In this document: piece after piece, positions 33,701 to 39,890 of the stretch
Numbering within the stretch: position 1 is the first letter of the stretch
How the letters are laid out: every line of letters begins with the position of its first letter
Assembly: GCF_001025175.1 (NCBI RefSeq)
Contig: NZ_AP012324.1
Coordinates: 1,302,001-1,366,000 of the forward strand
Length of the DNA: 64,000 nucleotides
Reading direction: 5' to 3'
Source of the DNA: Bifidobacterium breve DSM 20213 = JCM 1192
GTDB lineage: Bacteria > Actinomycetota > Actinomycetes > Actinomycetales > Bifidobacteriaceae
The notes under the pieces: generated by a model
The model's input: the letters and a program-made list of their open reading frames with translations, nothing else
Told to the model about the DNA's origin: nothing
The model's database searches: none
Position numbers and translations under genes: made by a program

Positions 33701-36158
33701 GCACGGTCTGCTGGTTCCACTTCTCCCAATCACCGTTGGTGAGCTGGACCTTCTGGCCGGCCTTGAGCACGTCCTTGAGGAACGTGCCCTTGATGGTCAT
33801 GCGGACCTTGCGGTCGGCGGCCTGGTTGTAGGTCGTGTCGAGCAGCTCCTGCTTCGCGCTGACCCACACCCTGTCGTCCTGCTTGTGCACGTCGAACAGG
33901 TTCTTCGCGTCCTTGCCGTCGATGGTGACGGTCACGGTCGCGGAGTCGAGATCAATGTTCCTGGCGCTCTTGGAGAAATCATCGCCAAGCTCGTAGGAGC
34001 TCATCTTCCTGGCGAGGTTCCTGGGCAGCAGGCCGTTGACGGTCACGCCGAAATCGTCCTGCTGGACGAACGTGTGCGTGTCCGCGTTGACGTTGTTGGC
34101 CCACGCCGAGTCCTCGGCGTTCGCGGCCTGGCCCTGGTCGGCGCTCCATACCTTGTCGGGCTTCGGATTGCGCACCCAGACCGGCGGCTCGTTGGTCGGC
34201 CGGGATTCGTTGTTCCAGGTTTCGGTGGCCTTGTTGGTCAGTTTCTTCTGGTCGGCCGCGGCCTGGGCGTTCGGAACCTGCCTGACGATGCCGCCGATGT
34301 ACAGTTTGACCTTGCGGTCGGCGGTGCCGAACGCGGTCTTCGTGAGGAACGACTGCTTCGCGGTCGCGGTGGTCGTGTGCTTCGCCGTGTCGATCGTGAT
34401 GTCGAACTGGTCGGTCACGTCCTTGCCGTCCACGTACACCCTGACCTGGTCCTTGTGGTTCCAGTCGATCCACTGGGCCGACGCGGTCCAGTCGTCGGTG
34501 ATCGAATAGGAGGTGAACGGGTTCAGGAGGTGGGCGGGGATGCGTCCGTTGACGACGGCGCCGATCGCGTCGCCGGTCACGAACGTGCGGTTGTCGCTGC
34601 CCTTGTCGTTCGTATGCTCCGGATCCTCGGCGTTCAACGCGCCGTTGGAGTCCAGCACCCACACCTTGTCGGGCTTCGGGGTGACCTTGCCGACCTGTTC
34701 GCTGTTGCCGGTCTGGCAGTGGCTCTTGTCCGTGCTGCCGTATTCGTCGCCGGTCCAGCAGGCCTGGCTATCGTCCGGAATGGTGTAGTCCGAACCGGTC
34801 GGGGTCGCGGACTGGGGCACGTTCAGCGTGTACTGTCCGGACGCGGGGTTCAACACGTGCGCCTTGACGATGCGCTTGCCCGGCTGGCTGTCATCGACCG
34901 TGATGTCGGCCTTGACGGCGTTGCCGTCCTGGTCGGTCACGGTGACCTTCGAAACGTCGTCCCTGTCGGTGCCGCCGATCAGGACCTTCTGCGCGGTCAC
35001 GTCGATCGTGTCGTACAGCCAGAAATGCTCGCTCGCGTTCGACTGCGCGGCGATGTGCGCCGTGTACAAGGAACCGGGCGCGATCTGCTGCGCGTCGGAA
35101 GTGACCTGCTGGCCGGCCGCGTTGGTGAGCTTCTTCGACGGCGGGGTCGGTACCGGCTTCCAGGATTCCCTCGCATCGGCCGCGCCCGCATGGCCTGCGT
35201 CGGCCTTCATCTTGCCCTGCTTCGGGACGTTCACGTCGTAATAGTAGGAGCCGGCGGGCCAGGATTTCCATGTCTTGTCCACGTCCCTGAAACCGAACGA
35301 CACGTTTTGGGTCGTGTTGTTGTCCTGCGTGAACTGTTTGGACGCGGTGCGGGTCGTGCCGTCCAGTCCGGTCCAATGCAGGGTGATGGTGCCCGTCACG
35401 TTCTCGCTGATCGAACTGTTGCCACGGCTCGTGGTGATCGCGTCGGACACGTCGCCGGTCGCGCCGGCCTGAGTGAACGTGCCGCCGGCCTGCGTGCTGA
35501 CGGTCAGATCATAGTTCGGCGGCGCGGGCTGGTACTTGTCGAGCACGATGACCACGATCGACGGCTTCGAGGAAGCCCCCACATTACGACGCATGATCGC
35601 ATCCACGCTGTTCGACGGATCATCCGAGAAACCATCAGATGTGCGGTAGCTCTGAGTACCCGCATAGTTATATGTGTTTGGCGCAACGTAGGTGTTCCAG
35701 TTGTCATACCAGCCGCCGGGCAAAGAGGGCGAATAGTAACCGGTGCCGTCGTAGATGAAGCTGCGGCCTGAGATGTAGGGCACCGCGCCGACGGCGACCA
35801 CTCGGCAGTCACCATCGCCCTCGCCGGGATGGCGCTGCCGGAAACCGGTCTCGCATTCCGTGCGGGCCTGGTCCAATGCGGCCTGCGCCTTCGTGACGCC
35901 ACCGCCCTGCAACGCGACGCCGGCATTGTTCATGGCGGTGCGCACCGAATCAAGACTCGTGGCCGGACCCCATGCGCCCGATGCGTCGTCCTTGTACTGC
36001 CAGAACTGCAACACGTCCATGTTTCCGCCCGCGCCGGGCTGGTTGCCGCCGCCACCGCCCGCGAACGCGGTCGATGCGACGACGCCGCCGGCACCAAGCG
36101 TGGCGATCGCAGCCACCGCCGCGACACCGGCCTTCATCATCTTCCTGCCAAAGTTCAA
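30771..36158 (-). CDS. Giant LAxTG-anchored surface adhesin
   Basis: 1795 residues. It starts with a signal peptide (MNFGRKMMKAGVAAVAAIAT, cleaved near FAGGGGG) and ends with a sorting signal: PLASTG, a hydrophobic helix and FRKRH. LAxTG is a sortase E-type motif. The outer region contains at least three repeats of about 190 residues opening with PDKVW or PDKSW, each with a (V)VNG(x)(I/L)P.. turn and separated by NEPPV, similar in plan to the isopeptide-bonded C-terminal domains of streptococcal antigen I/II. Antigen I/II-like PrgB promotes aggregation in pCF10 conjugation, so this may hold mating cells together. No sortase gene lies in the ICE, so a host sortase would be needed. Confidence 0.85.
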   Translation of the reverse strand: MNFGRKMMKAGVAAVAAIATLGAGGVVASTAFAGGGGGNQPGAGGNMDVLQFWQYKDDASGAWGPATSLDSVRTAMNNAGVALQGGGVTKAQAALDQARTECETGFRQRHPGEGDGDCRVVAVGAVPYISGRSFIYDGTGYYSPSLPGGWYDNWNTYVAPNTYNYAGTQSYRTSDGFSDDPSNSVDAIMRRNVGASSKPSIVVIVLDKYQPAPPNYDLTVSTQAGGTFTQAGATGDVSDAITTSRGNSSISENVTGTITLHWTGLDGTTRTASKQFTQDNNTTQNVSFGFRDVDKTWKSWPAGSYYYDVNVPKQGKMKADAGHAGAADARESWKPVPTPPSKKLTNAAGQQVTSDAQQIAPGSLYTAHIAAQSNASEHFWLYDTIDVTAQKVLIGGTDRDDVSKVTVTDQDGNAVKADITVDDSQPGKRIVKAHVLNPASGQYTLNVPQSATPTGSDYTIPDDSQACWTGDEYGSTDKSHCQTGNSEQVGKVTPKPDKVWVLDSNGALNAEDPEHTNDKGSDNRTFVTGDAIGAVVNGRIPAHLLNPFTSYSITDDWTASAQWIDWNHKDQVRVYVDGKDVTDQFDITIDTAKHTTTATAKQSFLTKTAFGTADRKVKLYIGGIVRQVPNAQAAADQKKLTNKATETWNNESRPTNEPPVWVRNPKPDKVWSADQGQAANAEDSAWANNVNADTHTFVQQDDFGVTVNGLLPRNLARKMSSYELGDDFSKSARNIDLDSATVTVTIDGKDAKNLFDVHKQDDRVWVSAKQELLDTTYNQAADRKVRMTIKGTFLKDVLKAGQKVQLTNGDWEKWNQQTVPGNEPPVKEWSPNPDKSWIRLGEDGKWAAVVDPTGSNKTGADTLKFLDGDQVASVVNGVIASDLVKVTDIKLTDDYATADYIWDLASDQSQIRVYEADATTDAASSVADIANKGRDVTDQFDITVAGTKVTATAKPEYRAAQAGLKNPKQISLLLPGVVNFANGKGAAQVRKDFGKNAGDELTFCENPDGSKLTNKGSEKVNHESQPTNEPYICGYVPPVVKKVVAEGSQGGANNDANDKVVYPGQKVEYRLTTRPQIPSDLAYRIVSIRDTDTYDRYLEPDQQTLEVTDLATGDQLTTSDPQMGVEGDYTVAWDNANHQFTITYSDKYVAEHWRAGSHPQVQVRFEGTVAKDAPTDRRVDNQWMLTLNNSITPSNIVDNLPPKHDPSKKDNQSKEQGDPSVSIDGKTMLLGDTGNYVVTLDLKQTNNAYRVWKAGITDDFDDEHLAIDGTKIEVLDSKGQDVTGKFNIQIKDGVAYVYAKTVDTWIPKKGVTVKGDPQPTDLAAYASSSKHDPLSDPSIDQNLLGQEYRIVMPYKVVKVEDGYTVRNKAIQVTNDLTRETNEVSNPLKEINPAKDVTVKVGGESIDGRSVYKDRTFLYLFDSSIIPAGRAYPRVDQWRIVDPLNTEYDQYTGQWAVYASRDLYRDGKVIAAKGDKLAGSGFDSSKFGGDLFDAAADANGVVTVEATEAYRTLVSADNSHENGWRAYIQCKRLKVSDRVENRFTEYFNDKELESNIVWTRTPDMTPSIHIEKYDVASGEQAGDRDDVKDALKMAGDSQQIAFKITNTSKTDSSTGEGAWYLAKDLKMVDRTIAGEGDVTDLKYPDNWDTLVLKPGESTIITGTLKGVEQGGKHTDRVKVTGTPLVECPVTDQFGGQQSTDGNQTGDTKVDGDASDTTGLKQVKVGDRTLCEDTTVESNTDDWNGYRAKPLASTGTAVLGLAGGALAVLLAGGSLLVFRKRHCAQGSGRHTAVNAGK

Positions 36159-36215
36159 AATGAACCTCCGTTAACCTTGTCTGTTCATCCCCTCCCCTCA
36201 AACTTTCCGGTCATG

Positions 36216-36248
36216 GCCCCGCCGCCTTTTTTCAAGGGGTGGCGGGGC
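36216..36248. promoter_or_regulatory. Hairpin upstream of the adhesin gene
   Basis: GCCCCGCC (36216-36223) and GGCGGGGC (36241-36248) flank a loop with a T-run. It lies 60 bp upstream of the adhesin start and could be an attenuator or the end of an opposing transcript. The gap 36159-36491 also holds tracts of CACGG/CGGGG near 36370-36412 and no gene. Confidence 0.45.
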
Positions 36249-36440
36249 TTCCGACCGCAGGAATAACGGGAGGTAGCCGCCGGTTGGCCCGGCAGCCACC
36301 AACAAGCCTCACAGACGACACGCCGAACCACGGAGCATGGCGTCTACAAAAATCCGGAAGTATTTCCCGGCAACACGGATACACGGGAATGCGGGGACAC
36401 GGGTTCACGGGGAAATGGGTTTCCTTTGCGAAATCCATGG

Positions 36441-36472
36441 AAAAGGCCCGTACCGGTTTCCCGATACGAGCC
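36441..36472 (-). terminator. Terminator of the ParA-leader membrane protein gene
   Basis: On the minus strand GGCTCGTATCGG and CCGGTACGGGCC form a near-perfect stem with a GAAA loop, followed by TTTTCC. It lies about 20 bp after the gene's stop. Confidence 0.8.
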
Positions 36473-36491
36473 ATAATCAGCCAATCGTCAA

Positions 36492-37550
36492 TCAGTGATG
36501 AATCAAACCATCACTAGACGGCGGAGGGCAGCTATTGCCGCACCCGTGGCCTCCACTGAGGTTCGGCTTCGGGGCGGAGCCGCCGGCCGGGCCGGAGCCG
36601 GACGTGGAGCCGGAGCCGGTGCCGCCCGATGTGGTGCCACGGTATGTGTTGGAGCCGGAAGCGGAGCCTTCCGTGCGCCTGTACGCGCCGCCGGAGTAGG
36701 AGGAGCCGCCGTTGTAGGCGGATCGGGCCTGCGCCTGAGCCTGGGCGGCCGCTGCGGCGGCTTGCGCATCCGCGTCCGTCTTTGCCTGGACGCTCGCGTT
36801 CACGCCATTGATGGCATCCTCCACCGTCTTGCGCGCCCCGTCGATCTTCGCCGGATCGTTCCCGTCCTTCAGCCCGTTCGCCGCGTCGATGGCGTTCGAC
36901 AATGCGTCGCGGGTGGCGTTGTCCGCGACCTTGCCGTCCGAATCCGCGAGCAGCTTCGACGCCTCGTCCAGCTTCGCCGTCAGATTCGTTTTCGCGGTTT
37001 CCAGGGTCTTCGCTGCCTTGGATTCGGTGACGGCCCTCACCGCCTTCGACAGGCTCTTCTCGTGGGTCCCGTACCAGTCGGCCTGTTCATTGAGCTTCAC
37101 GGTGGCGGCATCCAGTCCTTGCGCGTCTTCGGCCACGCAGCCCTCGTATTCGGGCGCCATGGCCTTGAGCTCCTTGCCCAAGGATTCGACGGTCTTCGAG
37201 TCCTTGACCTGTTCGGCCCTGACGGCGGCGGCATCGGCGGCATCGCCGTTGAGCAGCGCGTTGTACTCGTTGGCATTGCTGCGCACGGTGTCGGCGGCGG
37301 CGCACGCCTCCTTGGCCTCGGCGAGCTTCGCGCCGCTGTAAGCGTTCCAGCCGACGACGCCGGCCGCGACCAGAATCACCGCGCAGACGGCCGCGACCAG
37401 GGGCGGCAGCCACTTCGGACACTTCCTTCCATCCTTGCTTGGCTCCGTGATGTTCTCGGCGGGTGTTTCGACGGGTTCGATGGCGCTGGTGGTCTTGCCG
37501 ACCCCGCCCTTGAGGTTGACGAAGGCCACCTTTTTCGTGTTCGTGGTCAT
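36492..37550 (-). CDS. Membrane coiled-coil protein with ParA-like N-terminal scrap
   Basis: 352 residues from ATG 37550 (GAAAGGA ahead). Residues 1-23 read as the start of a ParA ATPase, including the deviant Walker A (VAFVNLKGGVGKTTSAI), but the ATPase stops there. A charged linker, a membrane helix (LPPLVAAVCAVILVAAGVVGW, near 55), a long Ala/Lys/Asp coiled coil with two Cys, and a Gly/Ser tail ending GNSCPPPSSDGLIHH follow. The plan is that of the 22862-24217 gene, so the family is likely a wall-spanning structural part. The head may be a recombination scar or a targeting peptide. First gene of the block before the adhesin, with its own terminator. Confidence 0.65.
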   Translation of the reverse strand: MTTNTKKVAFVNLKGGVGKTTSAIEPVETPAENITEPSKDGRKCPKWLPPLVAAVCAVILVAAGVVGWNAYSGAKLAEAKEACAAADTVRSNANEYNALLNGDAADAAAVRAEQVKDSKTVESLGKELKAMAPEYEGCVAEDAQGLDAATVKLNEQADWYGTHEKSLSKAVRAVTESKAAKTLETAKTNLTAKLDEASKLLADSDGKVADNATRDALSNAIDAANGLKDGNDPAKIDGARKTVEDAINGVNASVQAKTDADAQAAAAAAQAQAQARSAYNGGSSYSGGAYRRTEGSASGSNTYRGTTSGGTGSGSTSGSGPAGGSAPKPNLSGGHGCGNSCPPPSSDGLIHH

Positions 37551-37584
37551 TGGGATTGTTCCTTTCATCTGTATCGGATTGCCT

Positions 37585-38058
37585 TCAGAAGAGGGTGTCC
37601 TGCATCGGTTCCTGTGTGGCGGCGGCCGGGGCCTTCGCCTTGCCGGTCGAGCGTGTGGCGGCGCGCCATCGTTGCTGGCGTGCGTTGCGCTGCTCGGTCT
37701 TGCGGCGTTTGCATTCCTTCTCGCGTGCCGCCGCCACGATCTCGGGGTTCTCGCGGATGTACCGGGCGAGCCGCCGTGCGGCGGTCGGGTCGTCGGGGTC
37801 GAACCGGAATCCGGCCTCCTGCGCGGTCTTCAGCACCTGGCGTCGGGCGCGCAGGGGCAGTCCGCCGTAGATGCCGTACTGGTCCCGGACCATGATGCCG
37901 AACGCGAGGCATTCGGCCCTGACCGGGCAGGCCTCGCAGATCCGCACCGCCGCACGGCGCAGATCGTATTGGCTTCGCTGGTTGGGAAGGTCGTCGGGCC
38001 CCCACATGCGGTCCGACCACGAGCCGGGGAAATCCGCGCACTCTCCCTTCAGGAACAT
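37585..38058 (-). CDS. WhiB-like protein 1
   Basis: 157 residues with the WhiB iron-sulfur set: Cys7, then ICEACPVRAEC (C-x-x-C-x5-C) near residues 41-50, and the G(I/V)YGG turn as YGIYGGLP. WhiB proteins bind a 4Fe-4S cluster and usually act with the sigma factor in transcription. The protein is longer than the common 80-130 residues. A basic tail (KECKRRKTEQRNARQQRW) ends in QDTLF, which fits the QxxLF sliding-clamp-binding motif. ATG 38058 follows AAGGAG. It lies between the RHH gene and the membrane protein gene on the same strand. Confidence 0.9.
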   Translation of the reverse strand: MFLKGECADFPGSWSDRMWGPDDLPNQRSQYDLRRAAVRICEACPVRAECLAFGIMVRDQYGIYGGLPLRARRQVLKTAQEAGFRFDPDDPTAARRLARYIRENPEIVAAAREKECKRRKTEQRNARQQRWRAATRSTGKAKAPAAATQEPMQDTLF

Positions 38059-38085
38059 TGTTCTCCTTGTTCATAGGTTCACAGC

Positions 38086-38358
38086 TTATTTCAAGCCCAG
38101 GTACGTTTCGAGGGCAGCATCGACCACTTCCTGAATGCGCATGTCATGCTCGGCGGCCCAGGTCTTGAGCCTGCGTCGGGTCGAGGCGCGCAGGCTCACG
38201 CTGGTCTTCACCCAGCCCTCCGCGTCGCTCGGTTTCACGGTCTTCCGGTTTTTCGGTATTTCGGTTTCCACCGATTCCGGTTTTCCGGTATCCGCCGGTG
38301 CCGGCCGGCCGCCGGTGAGCAGCATGGTCAGGTCGCGCGGACGGGGCGTCAAATTCAT
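38086..38358 (-). CDS. Ribbon-helix-helix partition/regulator protein
   Basis: 90 residues from ATG 38358 (GTGAGGA ahead). The C-terminal half is a ribbon-helix-helix: WVKTSVSLRASTRRRLKTWA, then DMRIQEVVDAALETYL. The N-terminal half is a flexible Pro/Lys/Thr-rich arm. The gene directly follows parA, as in type Ib partition systems in which a small RHH protein (ParG/omega-like) binds short tandem repeats. Such repeats lie before parA, and a third array lies inside this gene's own arm-coding region. Likely roles are segregation of the circular ICE and control of its operon. Confidence 0.8.
   Translation of the reverse strand: MNLTPRPRDLTMLLTGGRPAPADTGKPESVETEIPKNRKTVKPSDAEGWVKTSVSLRASTRRRLKTWAAEHDMRIQEVVDAALETYLGLK
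38227..38296 (-). repeat. 8-bp repeats inside the RHH gene
   Basis: On the minus strand about eight octamers in phase (ataccgga, aaaccgga, atcggtgg, aaaccgaa, ataccgaa, aaaccgga, agaccgtg, aaaccgag). They encode the Lys/Thr/Glu/Pro arm, so DNA repeat and protein arm share the same bases. Confidence 0.65.
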
Positions 38359-38363
38359 GTTCC

Positions 38364-39029
38364 TCACAGGTCCTCCCCCTTGAGCTGTCGCATGGTCCGC
38401 TTGAGTTCGGCTGCCAGGTCGCGGTACTCGTGCAGGCGGGACCCGCGGGGGCGGGTGGATTTCGCGTTGAGGATGTCCTGGCGTTTCGGGATCAGCGTCT
38501 CGAAGCACGCGATGCCCGCGTCGTCGATCCACGCCAGGGCGTCGCGCAGGGCGGTCGTGTTGGCCTCGGTGCGGCACAGGAGAATCGCGGCGGGGACGCC
38601 GCGCCGGTCGCACAGGTCCTTCACCCCGACGGCCTGGTCGAGGTCGATGCGGCTGGGGCTCGACGGGATGACCACGAGGTCCGCGTTGTTCACCGATTCG
38701 TCCAACGCGCGCCCGTACGGGGCGGAGTCGATCAGCACCCAGTCGACGGGGTCGTCGAGACGGTCGTTGATCCCGTGCAGGTGCGTGATGTCGGCCGGCG
38801 CGGCGGACATCACGTCGAACGGCAGCGGGTCGCCCAGCTCGGCGGCCCTGTACCACCAGTCCTTCGCGTCGCCCTGCACGTCCGCGTCGGCGACGAGCAC
38901 ATGCTGCTCGCCCCGGGACTGGTCCACGAGGGCGCAGGCCAGGAACACGGCGCTGGTGGTCTTCATGCTGCCGCCCTTGCCCGTCGCCAACGCGATCACC
39001 ATCGGCTCGCGGTTCTTCTTGTCGTTCAT
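38364..39029 (-). CDS. parA: ParA-family partition ATPase
   Basis: 221 residues from ATG 39029 (AAGGAGAAG ahead). The deviant Walker A is ATGKGGSMKTTSA; the catalytic D follows in DADVQGDAKDW, and Walker A' WVLIDSAP is present. There is no N-terminal HTH, so this is the short type Ib class used with an RHH partner. It would use ATP to position or separate DNA copies. Upstream, an 8-bp repeat array lies between this gene and the WhiB-like protein 2 gene. The RHH gene follows after 5 bp. Confidence 0.92.
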   Translation of the reverse strand: MNDKKNREPMVIALATGKGGSMKTTSAVFLACALVDQSRGEQHVLVADADVQGDAKDWWYRAAELGDPLPFDVMSAAPADITHLHGINDRLDDPVDWVLIDSAPYGRALDESVNNADLVVIPSSPSRIDLDQAVGVKDLCDRRGVPAAILLCRTEANTTALRDALAWIDDAGIACFETLIPKRQDILNAKSTRPRGSRLHEYRDLAAELKRTMRQLKGEDL

Positions 39030-39035
39030 CGGCTT

Positions 39036-39112
39036 CTCCTTATTTCGGTATGTCGGTATCCGGTTTTTCGGCATTCCGGTTAGTTGGTTTTTCGGTATTG
39101 CGGTTTATGCCG
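39036..39112 (-). repeat. 8-bp repeat array upstream of parA (candidate parS/operator)
   Basis: On the minus strand eight head-to-tail units: aaaccgca, ataccgaa, aaaccaac, taaccgga, atgccgaa, aaaccgga, then a 7-base unit (taccgac) and ataccgaa. Consensus WWACCGRA. The array sits directly before the ribosome site of parA, as expected for an operator that doubles as centromere. Confidence 0.75.
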
Positions 39113-39141
39113 CGTCCCACGCGGATCACGACGGGAAGCGG

Positions 39142-39639
39142 TCAGAAGAGGCTGCCCTGGACCAGGCCCTTCGGCACGGGTTCGGTCGGAAGGGACAGCG
39201 GATCGTCGTGCGTGTATTCGCGGCGCGAGCGTTGGCGGCGTTTGGTCCGTCGCCAGTAGTCGCGGCCATCACGGCGCATGCGTTCGCCCCAGTCCGGATG
39301 TTCGGCCAGCCAGTCACGGACCCGACTCCGTGGGATCCGGTGCAGACCGCCGTCGGCGATGTGGAGGTCACGGGCGATCAGTCGGGCGAGGGTCCAGCGG
39401 CTCGCATAGTCGAGCCCGCCGTACACGGCCTTGTCCTTCCAGCCGTTGACGAGAGCGCGGCTGATGCAGTCGAGGCGCATGGGGCACGCGGCACACAGCA
39501 CGCGGCCCTTGCCGCGCATCCGTTCGTCGACCAGGTCCCGGCCATCGTCGTCGGTCGTCGTGTTCCACATGCGATCCGCCATGGCCGGGTCGACCGCGGC
39601 GATTCTCGCGCAGGCCGGCATCATGTCCCGCCCGTTCAT
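39142..39639 (-). CDS. WhiB-like protein 2
   Basis: 165 residues from ATG 39639 (AAGGACGG ahead). The Cys set is MMPACARI (C10), then LCAACPMRLDC; the turn is AVYGGLDYA. A basic region (RRTKRRQRSRREY) and a tail ending VQGSLF follow. QGSLF again fits the clamp-binding QxxLF form. WhiB proteins sense redox or NO through an Fe-S cluster and control transcription; two in one ICE, with replication and partition genes between them, suggests coupling of ICE replication or excision to stress. Its start overlaps the stop of the gene at 39636-39890. Confidence 0.88.
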   Translation of the reverse strand: MNGRDMMPACARIAAVDPAMADRMWNTTTDDDGRDLVDERMRGKGRVLCAACPMRLDCISRALVNGWKDKAVYGGLDYASRWTLARLIARDLHIADGGLHRIPRSRVRDWLAEHPDWGERMRRDGRDYWRRTKRRQRSRREYTHDDPLSLPTEPVPKGLVQGSLF

Positions 39640-39890
39640 GGCCGCCGTCCTTGCGTCATCGGCGTCTTGCGGGCCTGGAGGCGTCCTATGGCGGTTTCGC
39701 CGGGATTGCGGGCGGCCCATGCCCGGGCGTATTGGATCAGCAGGCCGACGGCCTTGGGATGGCCGAGGCGCTTGTTGCGCCAGTAGACGGCATGCAGCTG
39801 CCAGATCAGGTCCCCATGCCCGTCGAGCTGCGGGTTGGCGAGGAGGAATTCGCTGAAGCCCGCCTCGGAACAGTCGATGCGCGTGATCAT
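39636..39890 (-). CDS. Small protein after the Rep-like gene, unknown
   Basis: 84 residues. The ATG at 39890 overlaps the stop of the Rep-like frame (ATGA) and its own stop overlaps the next start. The sequence is compact and Trp/Leu-rich (WQLHAVYWRNKRLGHPKAVG). No family recognised. Its tight coupling supports the C-terminal frame chosen for the Rep-like gene. Confidence 0.6.
   Translation of the reverse strand: MITRIDCSEAGFSEFLLANPQLDGHGDLIWQLHAVYWRNKRLGHPKAVGLLIQYARAWAARNPGETAIGRLQARKTPMTQGRRP

Noticed and set aside
32685..35771. 1028-codon rightward open frame opposite the adhesin
   Set aside because: Val/Arg/Asp-rich shadow of the repeats; no ribosome site and no motifs.
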